Of a DNA stretch of 18,614 nt, positions 7,798 through 15,698 are shown piece after piece. Origin of the DNA: Candidatus Fermentibacterota bacterium (GTDB lineage: Bacteria > Fermentibacterota > Fermentibacteria > Fermentibacterales > Fermentibacteraceae); the NCBI GenBank assembly GCA_012523605.1, contig JAAYTY010000053.1:1-18614 (forward strand), written 5' to 3'. The notes beneath the pieces were generated by a model, which worked only from the letters and a program-made list of their open reading frames with translations, made no database searches and had not been told where the DNA came from. A program made the position numbers and the translations under genes. Position 1 is the stretch's first letter. Every line of letters starts with the position of its first letter.

Positions 7798-10700
7798 TAG
7801 AAACAGTCCTGCGAAGGCCACGCGGCACCGCGGTCATCTACCTGGCCCTGCTCGTGCTCGCGGTGATATCCTTCACGAGGATCCCCATCGAGGGAACGCC
7901 CGACACACAGCTCCCGAGGCTCAATGTGTACACGGCCTGGCCCGGGGCGGGCCCCGAAGCGGTCTGCGAGGAGGTCACGCGTCCGGTGGAGGACGCGGCC
8001 AGGCAGGTCGAGGGTGTCGAGGAGGTGTCCTCCACTTCCGAGGCGGGCTCGAGCAACGTGACCGTGTCCTTCGAGAAGGGCACGGACATGGACGTCGCCG
8101 CCATGGAGCTGGCAGAGAGGATATCCTTCATGAGGGAAGATCTTCCCCCGGGAGCCCTTCCCTCGAGCATCTCGGCCGTCCTTCCCGAGGAGATGGAGAG
8201 CGAGGACTTCCTCGTCTTCGCCCTCTCGGGCGGAGACGCCCAGGAGATGAAGCGGCTCGCCGAGGACGAGCTCGTGCCCGCGATGGAGAGGCTGTACGGT
8301 GTCGGCGGAGTCACCGTTCAGGGTCTGGGTGACGAGGAGATAGTCGTGGACGTGTCCCCGCAGGCGCTCAGGGAGAACGGCCTCACCCTTGCGGAAGTGG
8401 CCCAGTCTCTCGATGCGGGGATAGTGGACAGAAACACCGGCGTGGTGACCGACACGGCCGGAACCGACGCGGTTCTGAGGGTGACCACGGTGCCGGACGG
8501 CACCGACGATCTGGAGCGGATGATAGTGGCGGTGCGCGGCGACCGCTTCGTGACCCTGGGCGACATCGCCCGGAGCGTTTCGGTCCAGTACAGCGAGAAC
8601 ACCCTCACCGTGTTCCGCTTCAACGGCCTCGACCAGGTGACCATACAGGTGGACCGCGTTCCCGGGAGCAACGCCATCCAGGTCGCGGACAGGGTCATGC
8701 ACAGGGTCGAGCAGATGAGGGAGCGTCTCCCGGCCGGGGTGTCGCTCGACCTGGTCGAGGACGGCACGGAGAAGATACGCGAGGACCTGAAGGCGCTCTC
8801 ATGGAGAGCCCTTGCCAGCCTGGGCGCGATATTCGCCGTTCTCCTCCTCATGAACCCGGGCCTGCGCGCCATACTGCTCATCCTCAGCTCGATACTGTTC
8901 TCGGCGGCGCTGGCCGTGACGGCGGTGTACATCGCCGGCTACACCGTGAACATGCTTACTCTGAGCGCGCTCGCAGTTGCGTTCGGCCTGCTCGTGGACG
9001 CCGCGGTGGTGGTCATGGAGGCGATAGCCTTCCGACGGAGGAACGGAGCCGGAGCGGTCGAGGCCGCGGGAAGGGGCGCGCGGGAGGTCGCTTTGCCGAT
9101 ACTCGGGGGCATTCTAACCACCCTGGTCGCCTTCGTACCTCTCATAGCCAGCGAGGGGATACTGAGGCTCTATTACAGGCCCTTCGCCTTCACGATGGCA
9201 GCCACGCTGGCCGCCTCCTATGCCGTCTCCCTCACTCTGGTGCCCTCCATCGCGGGTCGCTGGGGGAACGGCGCATGGTTCAGGGAGCGGAGATGGGACG
9301 CACCTCTTGCGAATGCCGCCGCACGCCTCCACCACAGACCCTGGATACCCACTTCCATCATCCTCCTCCTGATCGGGGGTTCGGTCTGGGTCTTCCTCGC
9401 GAAGATAGAGAAGGGACGCAACTGGGGATTCGACTTCGAGCGGGACGCGATAGTCGTATGGATGGAGTTCCCGCCGGGCACGCCACAGGAGGTGGTGGAC
9501 GGAGCGGCCAGGGGCTTCGAGGAGATCCTGGCGGGACGGGATGGAATCGAGTCGATGAGAACCTTCGTGACCGGCGAGACCGCCTACCTGAGGGCGACCT
9601 GCGAGCCGTCGGCCCTGGAGAGCGGGGCGGCCCTGGGGCTGGAGGCCGAGGTCTTCGCTCATGCGTCCACGATCGGCGGCATACAGGGGATCTATGCCGG
9701 CGGCATAAGCCCGGAGGGCTACTGGAGGAGCACGAACTCGGCGGGAATGGTGCAGACTCTGGAACTCAGGGGATACGACTACGAGGGGCTCCGGAACATC
9801 GCCCGGAGCATACAGGTACTGCTGGAGAGGCATCCGAGGATCGCCGAGGTGAACATCGACTGGAACAGGATGACCGCCGACAGGTCCCAGCTCGGCGCCG
9901 CTTTCGAAAGGCAGGAGCTGGCCGACCTCGGCATCAATCCGGCACAGCTCCTCGCCGCGGTGAGATACAGCCTGCCCGGAGGATTCGGAGGCCAGATCCA
10001 GCTCGGTGACAGGCGCCTGGACCTCGGCTTCAGGCTCGACGGACAGAGGAACCCCCTTCTCTCGGACGTGACCGAGGGCAGGATAAGAACCGCCTCGGGT
10101 GGAACCGTGAGGCTCGGAGACCTCCTTCGGCTGGACACGCTGTCGGTGCAGGGCTCGATCATGCGTGAGAACGGGGAGTACTCACGGACGATAGCCTACA
10201 CCTTCATGGGGGCGGAGAGGATGAGCGCCCGATTCAGGCGCACTCTGCTCTCGAGCCTCGTCCTGCCGCCCGGGTTCAGGGTGTACCAGGACACCACCTG
10301 GGTGCCGAGATGGCTCCGCGAGGAGGACAGGTCTACCGATCTGAACCTCCTCGTCGCGCTCGCCGTGATGGCCGTGTTCGCCGTGACCGCCATACTCTAC
10401 GAGTCCTTCACCGCGCCGCTCTGGGTGCTCGCGGTCATCCCGATGGCGATGATCGGAGTCGTGGCCGGCTTCTGGATCTCCGGCCAGGTCTTCACGCCGC
10501 AGGCCTATGTCGGCAGCGTCTTCCTGGTAGGGATCGCCGTCAACAACTCGATCCTGCTCGTGGACTGCTTCCTCCGCCACAGGAGATCCGGAACGGCCAC
10601 GAGAGAGGCTCTGGACATGGCCGTCAGGGAGCGTTTGAGGCCCGTCATGCAGACCAGCCTCACCACCATTGCGGGACTCCTGCCTCTAGTGCTGTGGCCG

Positions 10701-10835
10701 GTGGCGGGATCGGACGACCTCTGGAGCACGCTCTCCTTCACTGTCATCTCGGGCATGGCCACTTCGACCCTTCTGGTCCTCGTGGCGCTGCCGTCGCTCA
10801 TACAGCTTACAACAAGGAGAGGACAGGCGGAATGA
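7794..10835 (+). CDS. RND efflux pump permease, second of tandem pair
   Basis: This 1013-residue protein is a second, divergent RND permease with the same two-fold architecture (RIPIEGTPDTQLPRLNV after helix 1; LLVDAAVVVMEAI in helix 4; VNNSILLVDCF in helix 10; RLRPVMQTSLTTIAGLLP in helix 11). In helix 4 only Asp402 remains and the next residue is Ala, a pattern also seen in CusA-type pumps. It starts with TTG at 7794, six bases after GGGAG, and overlaps the TGA of the first pump gene by four bases, so translation is coupled and the two are probably made in fixed ratio. That fits a mixed trimer like MdtB-MdtC, although two separate homotrimers sharing one adaptor cannot be excluded. Its own stop overlaps the adaptor gene start (ATGA). 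The substrate is unknown. Confidence 0.95.
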   Translation: MIETVLRRPRGTAVIYLALLVLAVISFTRIPIEGTPDTQLPRLNVYTAWPGAGPEAVCEEVTRPVEDAARQVEGVEEVSSTSEAGSSNVTVSFEKGTDMDVAAMELAERISFMREDLPPGALPSSISAVLPEEMESEDFLVFALSGGDAQEMKRLAEDELVPAMERLYGVGGVTVQGLGDEEIVVDVSPQALRENGLTLAEVAQSLDAGIVDRNTGVVTDTAGTDAVLRVTTVPDGTDDLERMIVAVRGDRFVTLGDIARSVSVQYSENTLTVFRFNGLDQVTIQVDRVPGSNAIQVADRVMHRVEQMRERLPAGVSLDLVEDGTEKIREDLKALSWRALASLGAIFAVLLLMNPGLRAILLILSSILFSAALAVTAVYIAGYTVNMLTLSALAVAFGLLVDAAVVVMEAIAFRRRNGAGAVEAAGRGAREVALPILGGILTTLVAFVPLIASEGILRLYYRPFAFTMAATLAASYAVSLTLVPSIAGRWGNGAWFRERRWDAPLANAAARLHHRPWIPTSIILLLIGGSVWVFLAKIEKGRNWGFDFERDAIVVWMEFPPGTPQEVVDGAARGFEEILAGRDGIESMRTFVTGETAYLRATCEPSALESGAALGLEAEVFAHASTIGGIQGIYAGGISPEGYWRSTNSAGMVQTLELRGYDYEGLRNIARSIQVLLERHPRIAEVNIDWNRMTADRSQLGAAFERQELADLGINPAQLLAAVRYSLPGGFGGQIQLGDRRLDLGFRLDGQRNPLLSDVTEGRIRTASGGTVRLGDLLRLDTLSVQGSIMRENGEYSRTIAYTFMGAERMSARFRRTLLSSLVLPPGFRVYQDTTWVPRWLREEDRSTDLNLLVALAVMAVFAVTAILYESFTAPLWVLAVIPMAMIGVVAGFWISGQVFTPQAYVGSVFLVGIAVNNSILLVDCFLRHRRSGTATREALDMAVRERLRPVMQTSLTTIAGLLPLVLWPVAGSDDLWSTLSFTVISGMATSTLLVLVALPSLIQLTTRRGQAE

Positions 10836-11866
10836 AGAACATCGTCGCGCTGGTTGTCCTGCCGGCTCTTTTCTCCGGATGCGGAGGGGGTTCGCAGACG
10901 CCGGAGGAGGAGGCCCTGGAACCATCCCCCCTCCCCGTGGCGGCGGAGCCGGTAGTGCGGGACACCCTCTTCCGGGTCGTGGAGGCCACCGGAAGGATAG
11001 GGTCGGCCCGCACGCAGGACATGGTCGCACAGATACAGGGGGTGGTATCGGCCGCTCCGGCGGGCGAGGGCGTGCCGGTGCGCTCGGGGCAGGCGGTCTT
11101 CCGGATCGCCGCCGGCGAGCAGGCGGCGACACTGCAGAACGCCCTCGGCGCCCAGCGCTCCGCGCAGGCGCTCTACGACTTCGAGTGCGCGAACTACGAG
11201 GGCACGCTGACCGACGAAGCCTCCGACATGCTGCGCAGGACTACTGGGCTGCTGCAGGCCGAAGCCGACCTGGCCAGGGCAAGACCCCTGTACGGCAACG
11301 CCGTCCTCTCCGCGGGCTTCGACGGAGTGGTGGCCGAGGTCCTGGTGCACGAGGGCGTGACGGTCTATCCCGGCACGAGGCTGGGATCGGTCGTTGACAT
11401 GGAGTCCCTAGAGGCCGAGGTGGATCTGGACGAGAGGGATCTCGCGCTCTGCAGAGTCGGTGCGCGGGCGTTCATAACCGTTCCCTCTCTCGGAGACACT
11501 GTGATCACAGGCGCCGTCTCCGCGGTCTCCCCCGTGATAGATCCCTCGACGCGCGCCGGGAGGGTGGCGGTGGATCTGCCTCCCGTTCCGGGCCTCAGGC
11601 CCGGCGCTACGGCCCGTCTCGAGATCGTGACCGAGGTGCTCCCCGACCAGCTTCTCGTGCCGGAGGAAGCGGTTCTCACCAGGGACAACAGGCCGATGGT
11701 GTTCGTGGTTTCGAACGGACGGGCCGACTGGAGGTACGTCACCACGACCGGCTCGGGCAGGGGGTTCGTGGCGGTGGCCGACGGAGTGTCCGAAGGCGAA
11801 CAGGTGATCACGGGAGGGCACTACGCCCTGGCGCACGACGCCCCTGTGGCAGTTGTCGAAAGGTAG
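10832..11866 (+). CDS. Periplasmic adaptor (membrane fusion) lipoprotein of the RND pump
   Basis: This 344-residue protein is a periplasmic adaptor linking RND permeases to an outer-membrane channel. It has a lipoprotein-like N-terminus (MKNIVALVVLPALFSGC; the -3 residue is Phe, which is unusual but tolerated). Next come a biotinyl-lipoyl half (VSAAPAGEGVPVRSGQAVFRI), a short helical hairpin (about residues 100-148), and the second lipoyl half (GFDGVVAEVLVHEGVTVYPG). The beta-barrel part (GLRPGATARLEI) and a membrane-proximal domain (LLVPEEAVLTRDNRPMVFVV) complete it. This is the usual domain order of HlyD/AcrA-type adaptors. The ATG overlaps the stop of the second pump gene. The gene follows the pumps, whereas the adaptor usually comes first, and no TolC-type gene is in the window. 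Its TAG stop is in the same reading frame as the flavoprotein that follows. Confidence 0.92.
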   Translation: MKNIVALVVLPALFSGCGGGSQTPEEEALEPSPLPVAAEPVVRDTLFRVVEATGRIGSARTQDMVAQIQGVVSAAPAGEGVPVRSGQAVFRIAAGEQAATLQNALGAQRSAQALYDFECANYEGTLTDEASDMLRRTTGLLQAEADLARARPLYGNAVLSAGFDGVVAEVLVHEGVTVYPGTRLGSVVDMESLEAEVDLDERDLALCRVGARAFITVPSLGDTVITGAVSAVSPVIDPSTRAGRVAVDLPPVPGLRPGATARLEIVTEVLPDQLLVPEEAVLTRDNRPMVFVVSNGRADWRYVTTTGSGRGFVAVADGVSEGEQVITGGHYALAHDAPVAVVER

Positions 11867-11875
11867 GAGTCCGCG

Positions 11876-13111
11876 ACGCCCGCGCCGGACGTCGTTGTGG
11901 CAGGCGGCGGAGCCTCCGGGCTCATGGCGGCCGTCGTCTCGGCCCGGGCGGGCGCCCGTACCCTGCTCCTTGAGCTGAACGACAGGCCGGGGGTCAAGCT
12001 CGCCCTGACGGGCGGGGGCCGCTGCAACGTCCTGCCGCGTTCCGAACCCTCGGGCGAATATGTGACAACATCGTCGGCCAACTCCCTGAAGAGGATACTC
12101 GCGGGCTGGAGCGTGCGCGAAGCCGCCCGCTTCTTCAGAGTGGAGGCGGGCATGGAGCCCACTCCCGAACAGGGCACGGGAAACCTTTTCCTGGGCTCCG
12201 GCGGCGCGGCGATGCTCGCGAGGCGGTTGGCCGGCATGGCGGCCGAAGCCGGGGCGGAGATCCTCACAGGGGTCCGTGTCGCTTCCATCGAGCCGGGCGG
12301 GGCGGTGTGGAGGATCGGGACCGGTGGAGGCGCCGGATTCGAGGCGTGCTCGGTAGTGCTGGCCACCGGCGGCCGGTCCTGGCCCTGGACCGGGAGCTCG
12401 GGAAGGGGCTATGCGCTGGCCGAGCGGCTCGGGCACACCGTGCGGCGGACCTTCCCCGCGCTTGTCCCCCTTCTGCGCAGGAGCGGAGTGCTCGGCGGGC
12501 TGGACGGCATCGTCGTAGATGCCGCACTGCGGTCGTCGTTCGGCGGAAGAAAAGTCTCTTCACGCGGTTCTCTGCTGTTCACGAAGGACGGCTTCAGCGG
12601 CCCCGCTGCGATGAACATCTCGCACTGCGTCTCTCTCCCGTCCGCCTCGGGTTCCGAGCCTCCGGAAGTGAGGGCCTGCTGGCTGCCAGAGGCCGCCGGC
12701 GCGGCGATGGCCGAACTGTCCTCGCACGGCGGGACTCTGGGCGGCTTCCTCCGCGCGGCGCTGCCTGCGAGGCTTTCCTCGGCCCTCATCTCAATGGCGG
12801 GCCTGGACCCTGGAAAACCGGCCTGCGCCCTTGACCGAGAGGCCCGGGCGGCTATGCAGAAGGTGCTTCTGGATTGTCCGCTGGATATCGGAGGGGATTC
12901 CGGCTGGCGGAAGGCCGAGACCACCGGGGGCGGAGTGGCGCTCGAGGAGGTCGAGTCGCACACGCTGGAGAGCAGGCTGCACCCTGGCCTCTACTTCACC
13001 GGCGAGATGCTCGACGCCTTCGGTCCGGTCGGGGGCTGGAACCTCTACTGGGCCTGGCTCACTGGGCGGGCTGCGGGACTGGCGGCCGCCGCCCGCCGGC
13101 GCAACGCCTAG
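11876..13111 (+). CDS. HI0933/YhiN-family FAD-dependent flavoprotein, probable ACG start
   Basis: This is a putative NAD(P)/FAD-dependent oxidoreductase of the HI0933 (YhiN/BaiN) family, whose cellular substrate is generally unknown. Motifs in order: DVVVAGGGASG (FAD-binding loop), GVKLALTGGGRCN (family hallmark), VVLATGGRSWPWTGSSGRGYALAERLGH, SLLFTKDGFSGPAAMNIS, and the C-terminal block ETTGGGVALEEVESHTLESRL then GLYFTGEMLDAFGPVGGWNLYWAW. At about 411 residues it is full length. The start is odd: no ATG, GTG or TTG lies between the preceding stop (11864) and the first beta strand. The GTG at 11897 is inside that strand and has no ribosome binding site. AGGAG at 11865-11869 is six bases from an ACG at 11876, which I take as the start. 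The product has no obvious role in efflux; co-transcription with the pump is inferred from spacing. Stop shared with the convergent gene. Confidence 0.88.
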   Translation, partial: TPAPDVVVAGGGASGLMAAVVSARAGARTLLLELNDRPGVKLALTGGGRCNVLPRSEPSGEYVTTSSANSLKRILAGWSVREAARFFRVEAGMEPTPEQGTGNLFLGSGGAAMLARRLAGMAAEAGAEILTGVRVASIEPGGAVWRIGTGGGAGFEACSVVLATGGRSWPWTGSSGRGYALAERLGHTVRRTFPALVPLLRRSGVLGGLDGIVVDAALRSSFGGRKVSSRGSLLFTKDGFSGPAAMNISHCVSLPSASGSEPPEVRACWLPEAAGAAMAELSSHGGTLGGFLRAALPARLSSALISMAGLDPGKPACALDREARAAMQKVLLDCPLDIGGDSGWRKAETTGGGVALEEVESHTLESRLHPGLYFTGEMLDAFGPVGGWNLYWAWLTGRAAGLAAAARRRNA

Positions 13112-14022
13112 ATCTCCGTCATCCCCAGGAAGAACCGGTTGTAGTACACGGGCCTGCCCTCGGCGTCGGTCAGCTCGAGGGTGCTTATCCTCTCGACACA
13201 AGTGGAGGGCAGAGGGAACAGCACGAGTCGCGGACCCTCCCAGTCGCCGCCGGTTACGTATGGCTCCCAGGTGCTCCACATCTCCTCTATCTCCACAGGC
13301 TTCAGCAGGGAGCCCGCCCACTCCTCCAGCTTATCGAGGACGGCCTCCCTGGAGAAGAGCCGTCCGGAAGGCAGGGATTCCTCCCGTGGCCGTTCGAGGT
13401 CGGTGGAGGTGAGGATCTCGAGCGACACGCCGCCGCGATCATCCCTCGTGAACACCAGCACGTCGCCATTCCAGGAATCCTCAGGCGCGGTTCCGGAACC
13501 GGTCTCGAGGGGCAGGGGGGAGGTTCGTCCGGGGAACTCGACCTCATAGTAGAAAAACTTGTCATAGAACCTGTCCGACCACCTGCGGATCACGAGGCAG
13601 TCGGGCATTCTCCACAGATAGACCGCCCAGCCGAAGCCGGGGATCGACGAGGCCGGGCTCCAGGGGATCTCCTCGATGGAGTAGGGGCAGATCGTGTCGA
13701 ATCCGCTCCAGCGCACCGCCGATCCGCCGCCCGCGATGCCTGCGTCGAGGTCGAACTGCTCGTCGGGCTCCGGCCAGGCCGAGACGATCCTGCCAGGGGA
13801 TCTCACCGTTAGGGTCCCGTCGAACTCCGGACCCCAGATGTGTATGACCGGAGCCTCGGCGCAGTCGTCGGATTGATCGTAGAAAGACGAGTCGTCAGGT
13901 ACGCCGGCAGCCTCGGCGACTCCGGCCCGGTACGACATCACGCCCCACTCGTGAACGTAGATCTCGTTGTGAACAGGCGCGACTATGGTATCTACGAGCG
14001 CGGCCAGGAACATCGCGTTCAA
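13108..14022 (-). CDS. Protein with HEWG motif, probably exported, unknown function
   Basis: I do not recognise a named family. The 304-residue protein starts at TTG (14022), six bases after GGAGG; an ATG three codons later lacks proper spacing. A short hydrophobic N-terminus (MFLAALVDTIVAPV) is followed by IYVHEWGVMSY, with His24-Glu25-Trp26-Gly27. As I recall, a similar HEWG motif opens several large uncharacterised proteins of Planctomycetes and Myxobacteria, but I cannot check this. The rest has beta-rich segments (VIHIWGPEFDGTLTV, FFYYEVEFPG, DVLVFTRDDRGG) and ends with a stretch about a property named by LELTDAEGRPVYYNRFF, which looks like a beta-sandwich. The N-terminal signal is weak, so export is only probable. 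It is the last gene of the minus-strand cluster, 73 bases after the DUF1028 gene, and shares its CTAG stop with the flavoprotein gene. Confidence 0.72.
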   Translation of the reverse strand: MNAMFLAALVDTIVAPVHNEIYVHEWGVMSYRAGVAEAAGVPDDSSFYDQSDDCAEAPVIHIWGPEFDGTLTVRSPGRIVSAWPEPDEQFDLDAGIAGGGSAVRWSGFDTICPYSIEEIPWSPASSIPGFGWAVYLWRMPDCLVIRRWSDRFYDKFFYYEVEFPGRTSPLPLETGSGTAPEDSWNGDVLVFTRDDRGGVSLEILTSTDLERPREESLPSGRLFSREAVLDKLEEWAGSLLKPVEIEEMWSTWEPYVTGGDWEGPRLVLFPLPSTCVERISTLELTDAEGRPVYYNRFFLGMTEI

Positions 14023-14061
14023 TCCACACCTCCGGATTTGCGCCCTACAGCGGGCCTCCCC

Positions 14062-14067
14062 GTTATA
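14062..14067 (-). promoter_or_regulatory. Possible internal promoter (-10) before the HEWG gene
   Basis: The 73-base gap before the HEWG-protein gene reads TATAAC on the minus strand, one base from consensus. No good -35 is visible. It could give this gene its own start in addition to read-through from the genes upstream. Confidence 0.22.
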
Positions 14068-14095
14068 CGCGCCGGGGGACAGGCGACTTCCATAG

Positions 14096-15166
14096 TCACT
14101 CCTGGGGAACCGCCGTCCTCTCCGTCGAGGCGAGGGCCTCTCTGAACTTCGCCAGCTGCTCGACGAACCAGGCATTGCCGGGCTCGCGCCTGAGCGCCTC
14201 CTCCTCCCAGGTGACGGCCGCCTGGAACTGTCCCGTGGCGTAGCAGGCCTCGGCCAGCGTGTCAACGATGTTCATGTCGTCGGGGGCGAGCGAGTGCGCC
14301 TCCATAGCCAGGGCGAGGGCCCTCTCCGGATAGAGCCCGCGCTCGGCCAGCGTCCAGGCGAAGGCGTTCAGAGTCTGGGCATCCCGATCGCCGGAGGCCA
14401 GCGCGCGCTCCATGATCCCAAGCGCAAGGGTACGCTCGGGCTCCCTTCCCGCGTCGATGTACGTCTGGAAGAGGAATACGGGCTCCCAGAGGGCGTATAT
14501 GCGCAGGATCTCTCCAACCGGATCCTCGTGGTCGTCGACCCGGATGTCCACGAGGATGTCCCCGACGCCCTGGTATCCCCCACCGGGCCTCGCAACGAGC
14601 ACCGCGGCGGACTGCCTGCCCCTGCTGTCCCCGCCAGCCGCGTCACCGGCGGCGAGGGCGAGCACGAGGCGGCGGGAAAGAGGTCCGTCAGCGTCCAGGA
14701 AGGCACGCTCCATGGCCTCCACGACCCCGGGGCCTGTTAGGATGTTCCCCTGTATGGCATACCCGGGACCGGTCACTCCGCCCGCCCAGGACATCGCCCC
14801 GCCGCCCGTGAAGGTGGCCGATCCGCCCTCCATGTCCACGACACCGAGCTGTCGCTGCTCTATGTCAGGGTCGGAGGCGATCAGGGAGTCCATGACCTCT
14901 CCGGCAGTCATGCCCTCCGCAAGCAGATCGAGGCCGGCCTGACCCAGGGAGACGTTTACGAGGGCCTGTGTTGCTACCGCGCCGGCGGACGCGTCCACCC
15001 AGGGTACGATGCAGCCGACGGCGAGGACGCGGGACGCAACGGCCACTCCGCATTCTCCCGTCGGCGTGTCCACGGCGGCGATGGAAAAGGTCGAGCAGAG
15101 AATGCCCTCATCTGCGCCGTCGGGCACGGCGCCGCACATGGCAGCGGAAAAAAGCAGAAGAAACAC
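14096..15166 (-). CDS. Secreted DUF1028 protein with TPR-like C-terminal region
   Basis: The first two thirds match DUF1028, a family resembling Ntn-hydrolases but without an established activity: STFSIAAVDTPTGECGVAVAS, VGCIVPWVDASAGAVATQALVN, EQRQLGVVD, ATFTGGGAMSWAGG, GYAIQGNILTGPGVVEAM and GGDSRGRQSAAVLV. The last 110 or so residues contain TPR-like helical pairs (LNAFAWTLAERGLYPERALALAMEAHSLAPDD, then DTLAEACYATGQFQAAVTWEEEALRREPGN), where many family members instead carry another short C-terminal domain. The N-terminus (MFLLLFSAAMCGAVPDG) is a likely signal peptide, so the protein acts outside the cytoplasm. The start is a GTG at 15166, four bases after AGGGAG with AAGG between. It lies 27 bases after the Cys-rich gene, within one predicted transcript. 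Length is 356 residues. Confidence 0.88.
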   Translation of the reverse strand: MFLLLFSAAMCGAVPDGADEGILCSTFSIAAVDTPTGECGVAVASRVLAVGCIVPWVDASAGAVATQALVNVSLGQAGLDLLAEGMTAGEVMDSLIASDPDIEQRQLGVVDMEGGSATFTGGGAMSWAGGVTGPGYAIQGNILTGPGVVEAMERAFLDADGPLSRRLVLALAAGDAAGGDSRGRQSAAVLVARPGGGYQGVGDILVDIRVDDHEDPVGEILRIYALWEPVFLFQTYIDAGREPERTLALGIMERALASGDRDAQTLNAFAWTLAERGLYPERALALAMEAHSLAPDDMNIVDTLAEACYATGQFQAAVTWEEEALRREPGNAWFVEQLAKFREALASTERTAVPQE

Positions 15167-15193
15167 CCTTCTCCCTTCGACATGCGCCCGGGA

Positions 15194-15682
15194 TCAGCCC
15201 TGCCAGTGGCGCCCCGTATGTGCCCTGATGGCTTCTCCCGAGCGAATCACCGCGGAGTTGTCGCATTGCAGAGAGCTGCAGAAGGCTATCGCCTGGTACG
15301 GATTCCTCCTGGGGTAGAGATACGCCAGAACCGACACGGCGCCCGGGGAGCAGTCGCACTCCCCCAGCACGTCCAGGGGCGTGCCGCAGACGGTACAGAA
15401 GAGGGTCGGGCTCTCGCCTTCGGTGAGCGTTCCCTCGACCACCTTCCTGGACGGATCCCCCAGAACGGCCGACAGGGCGACGCGCCCCTCGCCGCCGGAG
15501 CCGCGGAAACCCAGGAGTATGGCGGGATAGCCGCCGATCTCGTGCTCGAGCGACACCAGATCGTGTCCGGCGGGGCAGTAGACGGCGTTCACGACCACGC
15601 TCTCCGCGGCGGGAGACTTCCTCTCCCTTATCGGCTCGGGAATGTCCAGCCTGCCGAGATCATCGAACATCCTGCGAGGCAT
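15194..15682 (-). CDS. Small Cys-rich, probably metal-binding protein, unknown function
   Basis: I do not recognise this 162-residue protein. It has no signal peptide or membrane segment, so it is probably cytoplasmic. It has eight cysteines in a zinc-finger-like arrangement: C36PAGH40, then C96TVC99G, C109DC111, and C135 with C140. The pairs suggest one or two structural metal sites of the rubredoxin or zinc-ribbon kind. Between them lies a strand-rich segment (YPAILLGFRG, GRVALSAVLG, KVVEGTLTEG). The ATG at 15682 is five bases after GGAGG. It sits 16 bases behind the protease gene and 27 bases ahead of the DUF1028 gene, so it is very likely co-transcribed with both. A role in export, regulation or a redox step cannot be told from sequence. 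Confidence 0.75.
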   Translation of the reverse strand: MPRRMFDDLGRLDIPEPIRERKSPAAESVVVNAVYCPAGHDLVSLEHEIGGYPAILLGFRGSGGEGRVALSAVLGDPSRKVVEGTLTEGESPTLFCTVCGTPLDVLGECDCSPGAVSVLAYLYPRRNPYQAIAFCSSLQCDNSAVIRSGEAIRAHTGRHWQG

Positions 15683-15698
15683 CCGGTCCTCCCCTCTG

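Noticed and set aside
4966..7821. Antisense open frame of 951 codons opposite the first RND gene
   Set aside because: It mirrors a well-supported RND gene, has an Arg/His/Glu/Gly-rich composition typical of the complement of GC-rich coding DNA, and shows no recognisable domain.
11864..11866. TAG as a recoded sense codon joining adaptor and flavoprotein
   Set aside because: TAG is used as an ordinary stop at 3607-3609, 4770-4772, 13109-13111 and elsewhere, and the adjacent AGGAG favours re-initiation; kept only as a weaker alternative in the findings.
14023..14265. Longer N-terminus for the HEWG protein
   Set aside because: It would overlap the 3' end of the DUF1028 gene and give an Arg/Ser/Pro-rich extension; a GGAGG site marks the TTG at 14022 instead.
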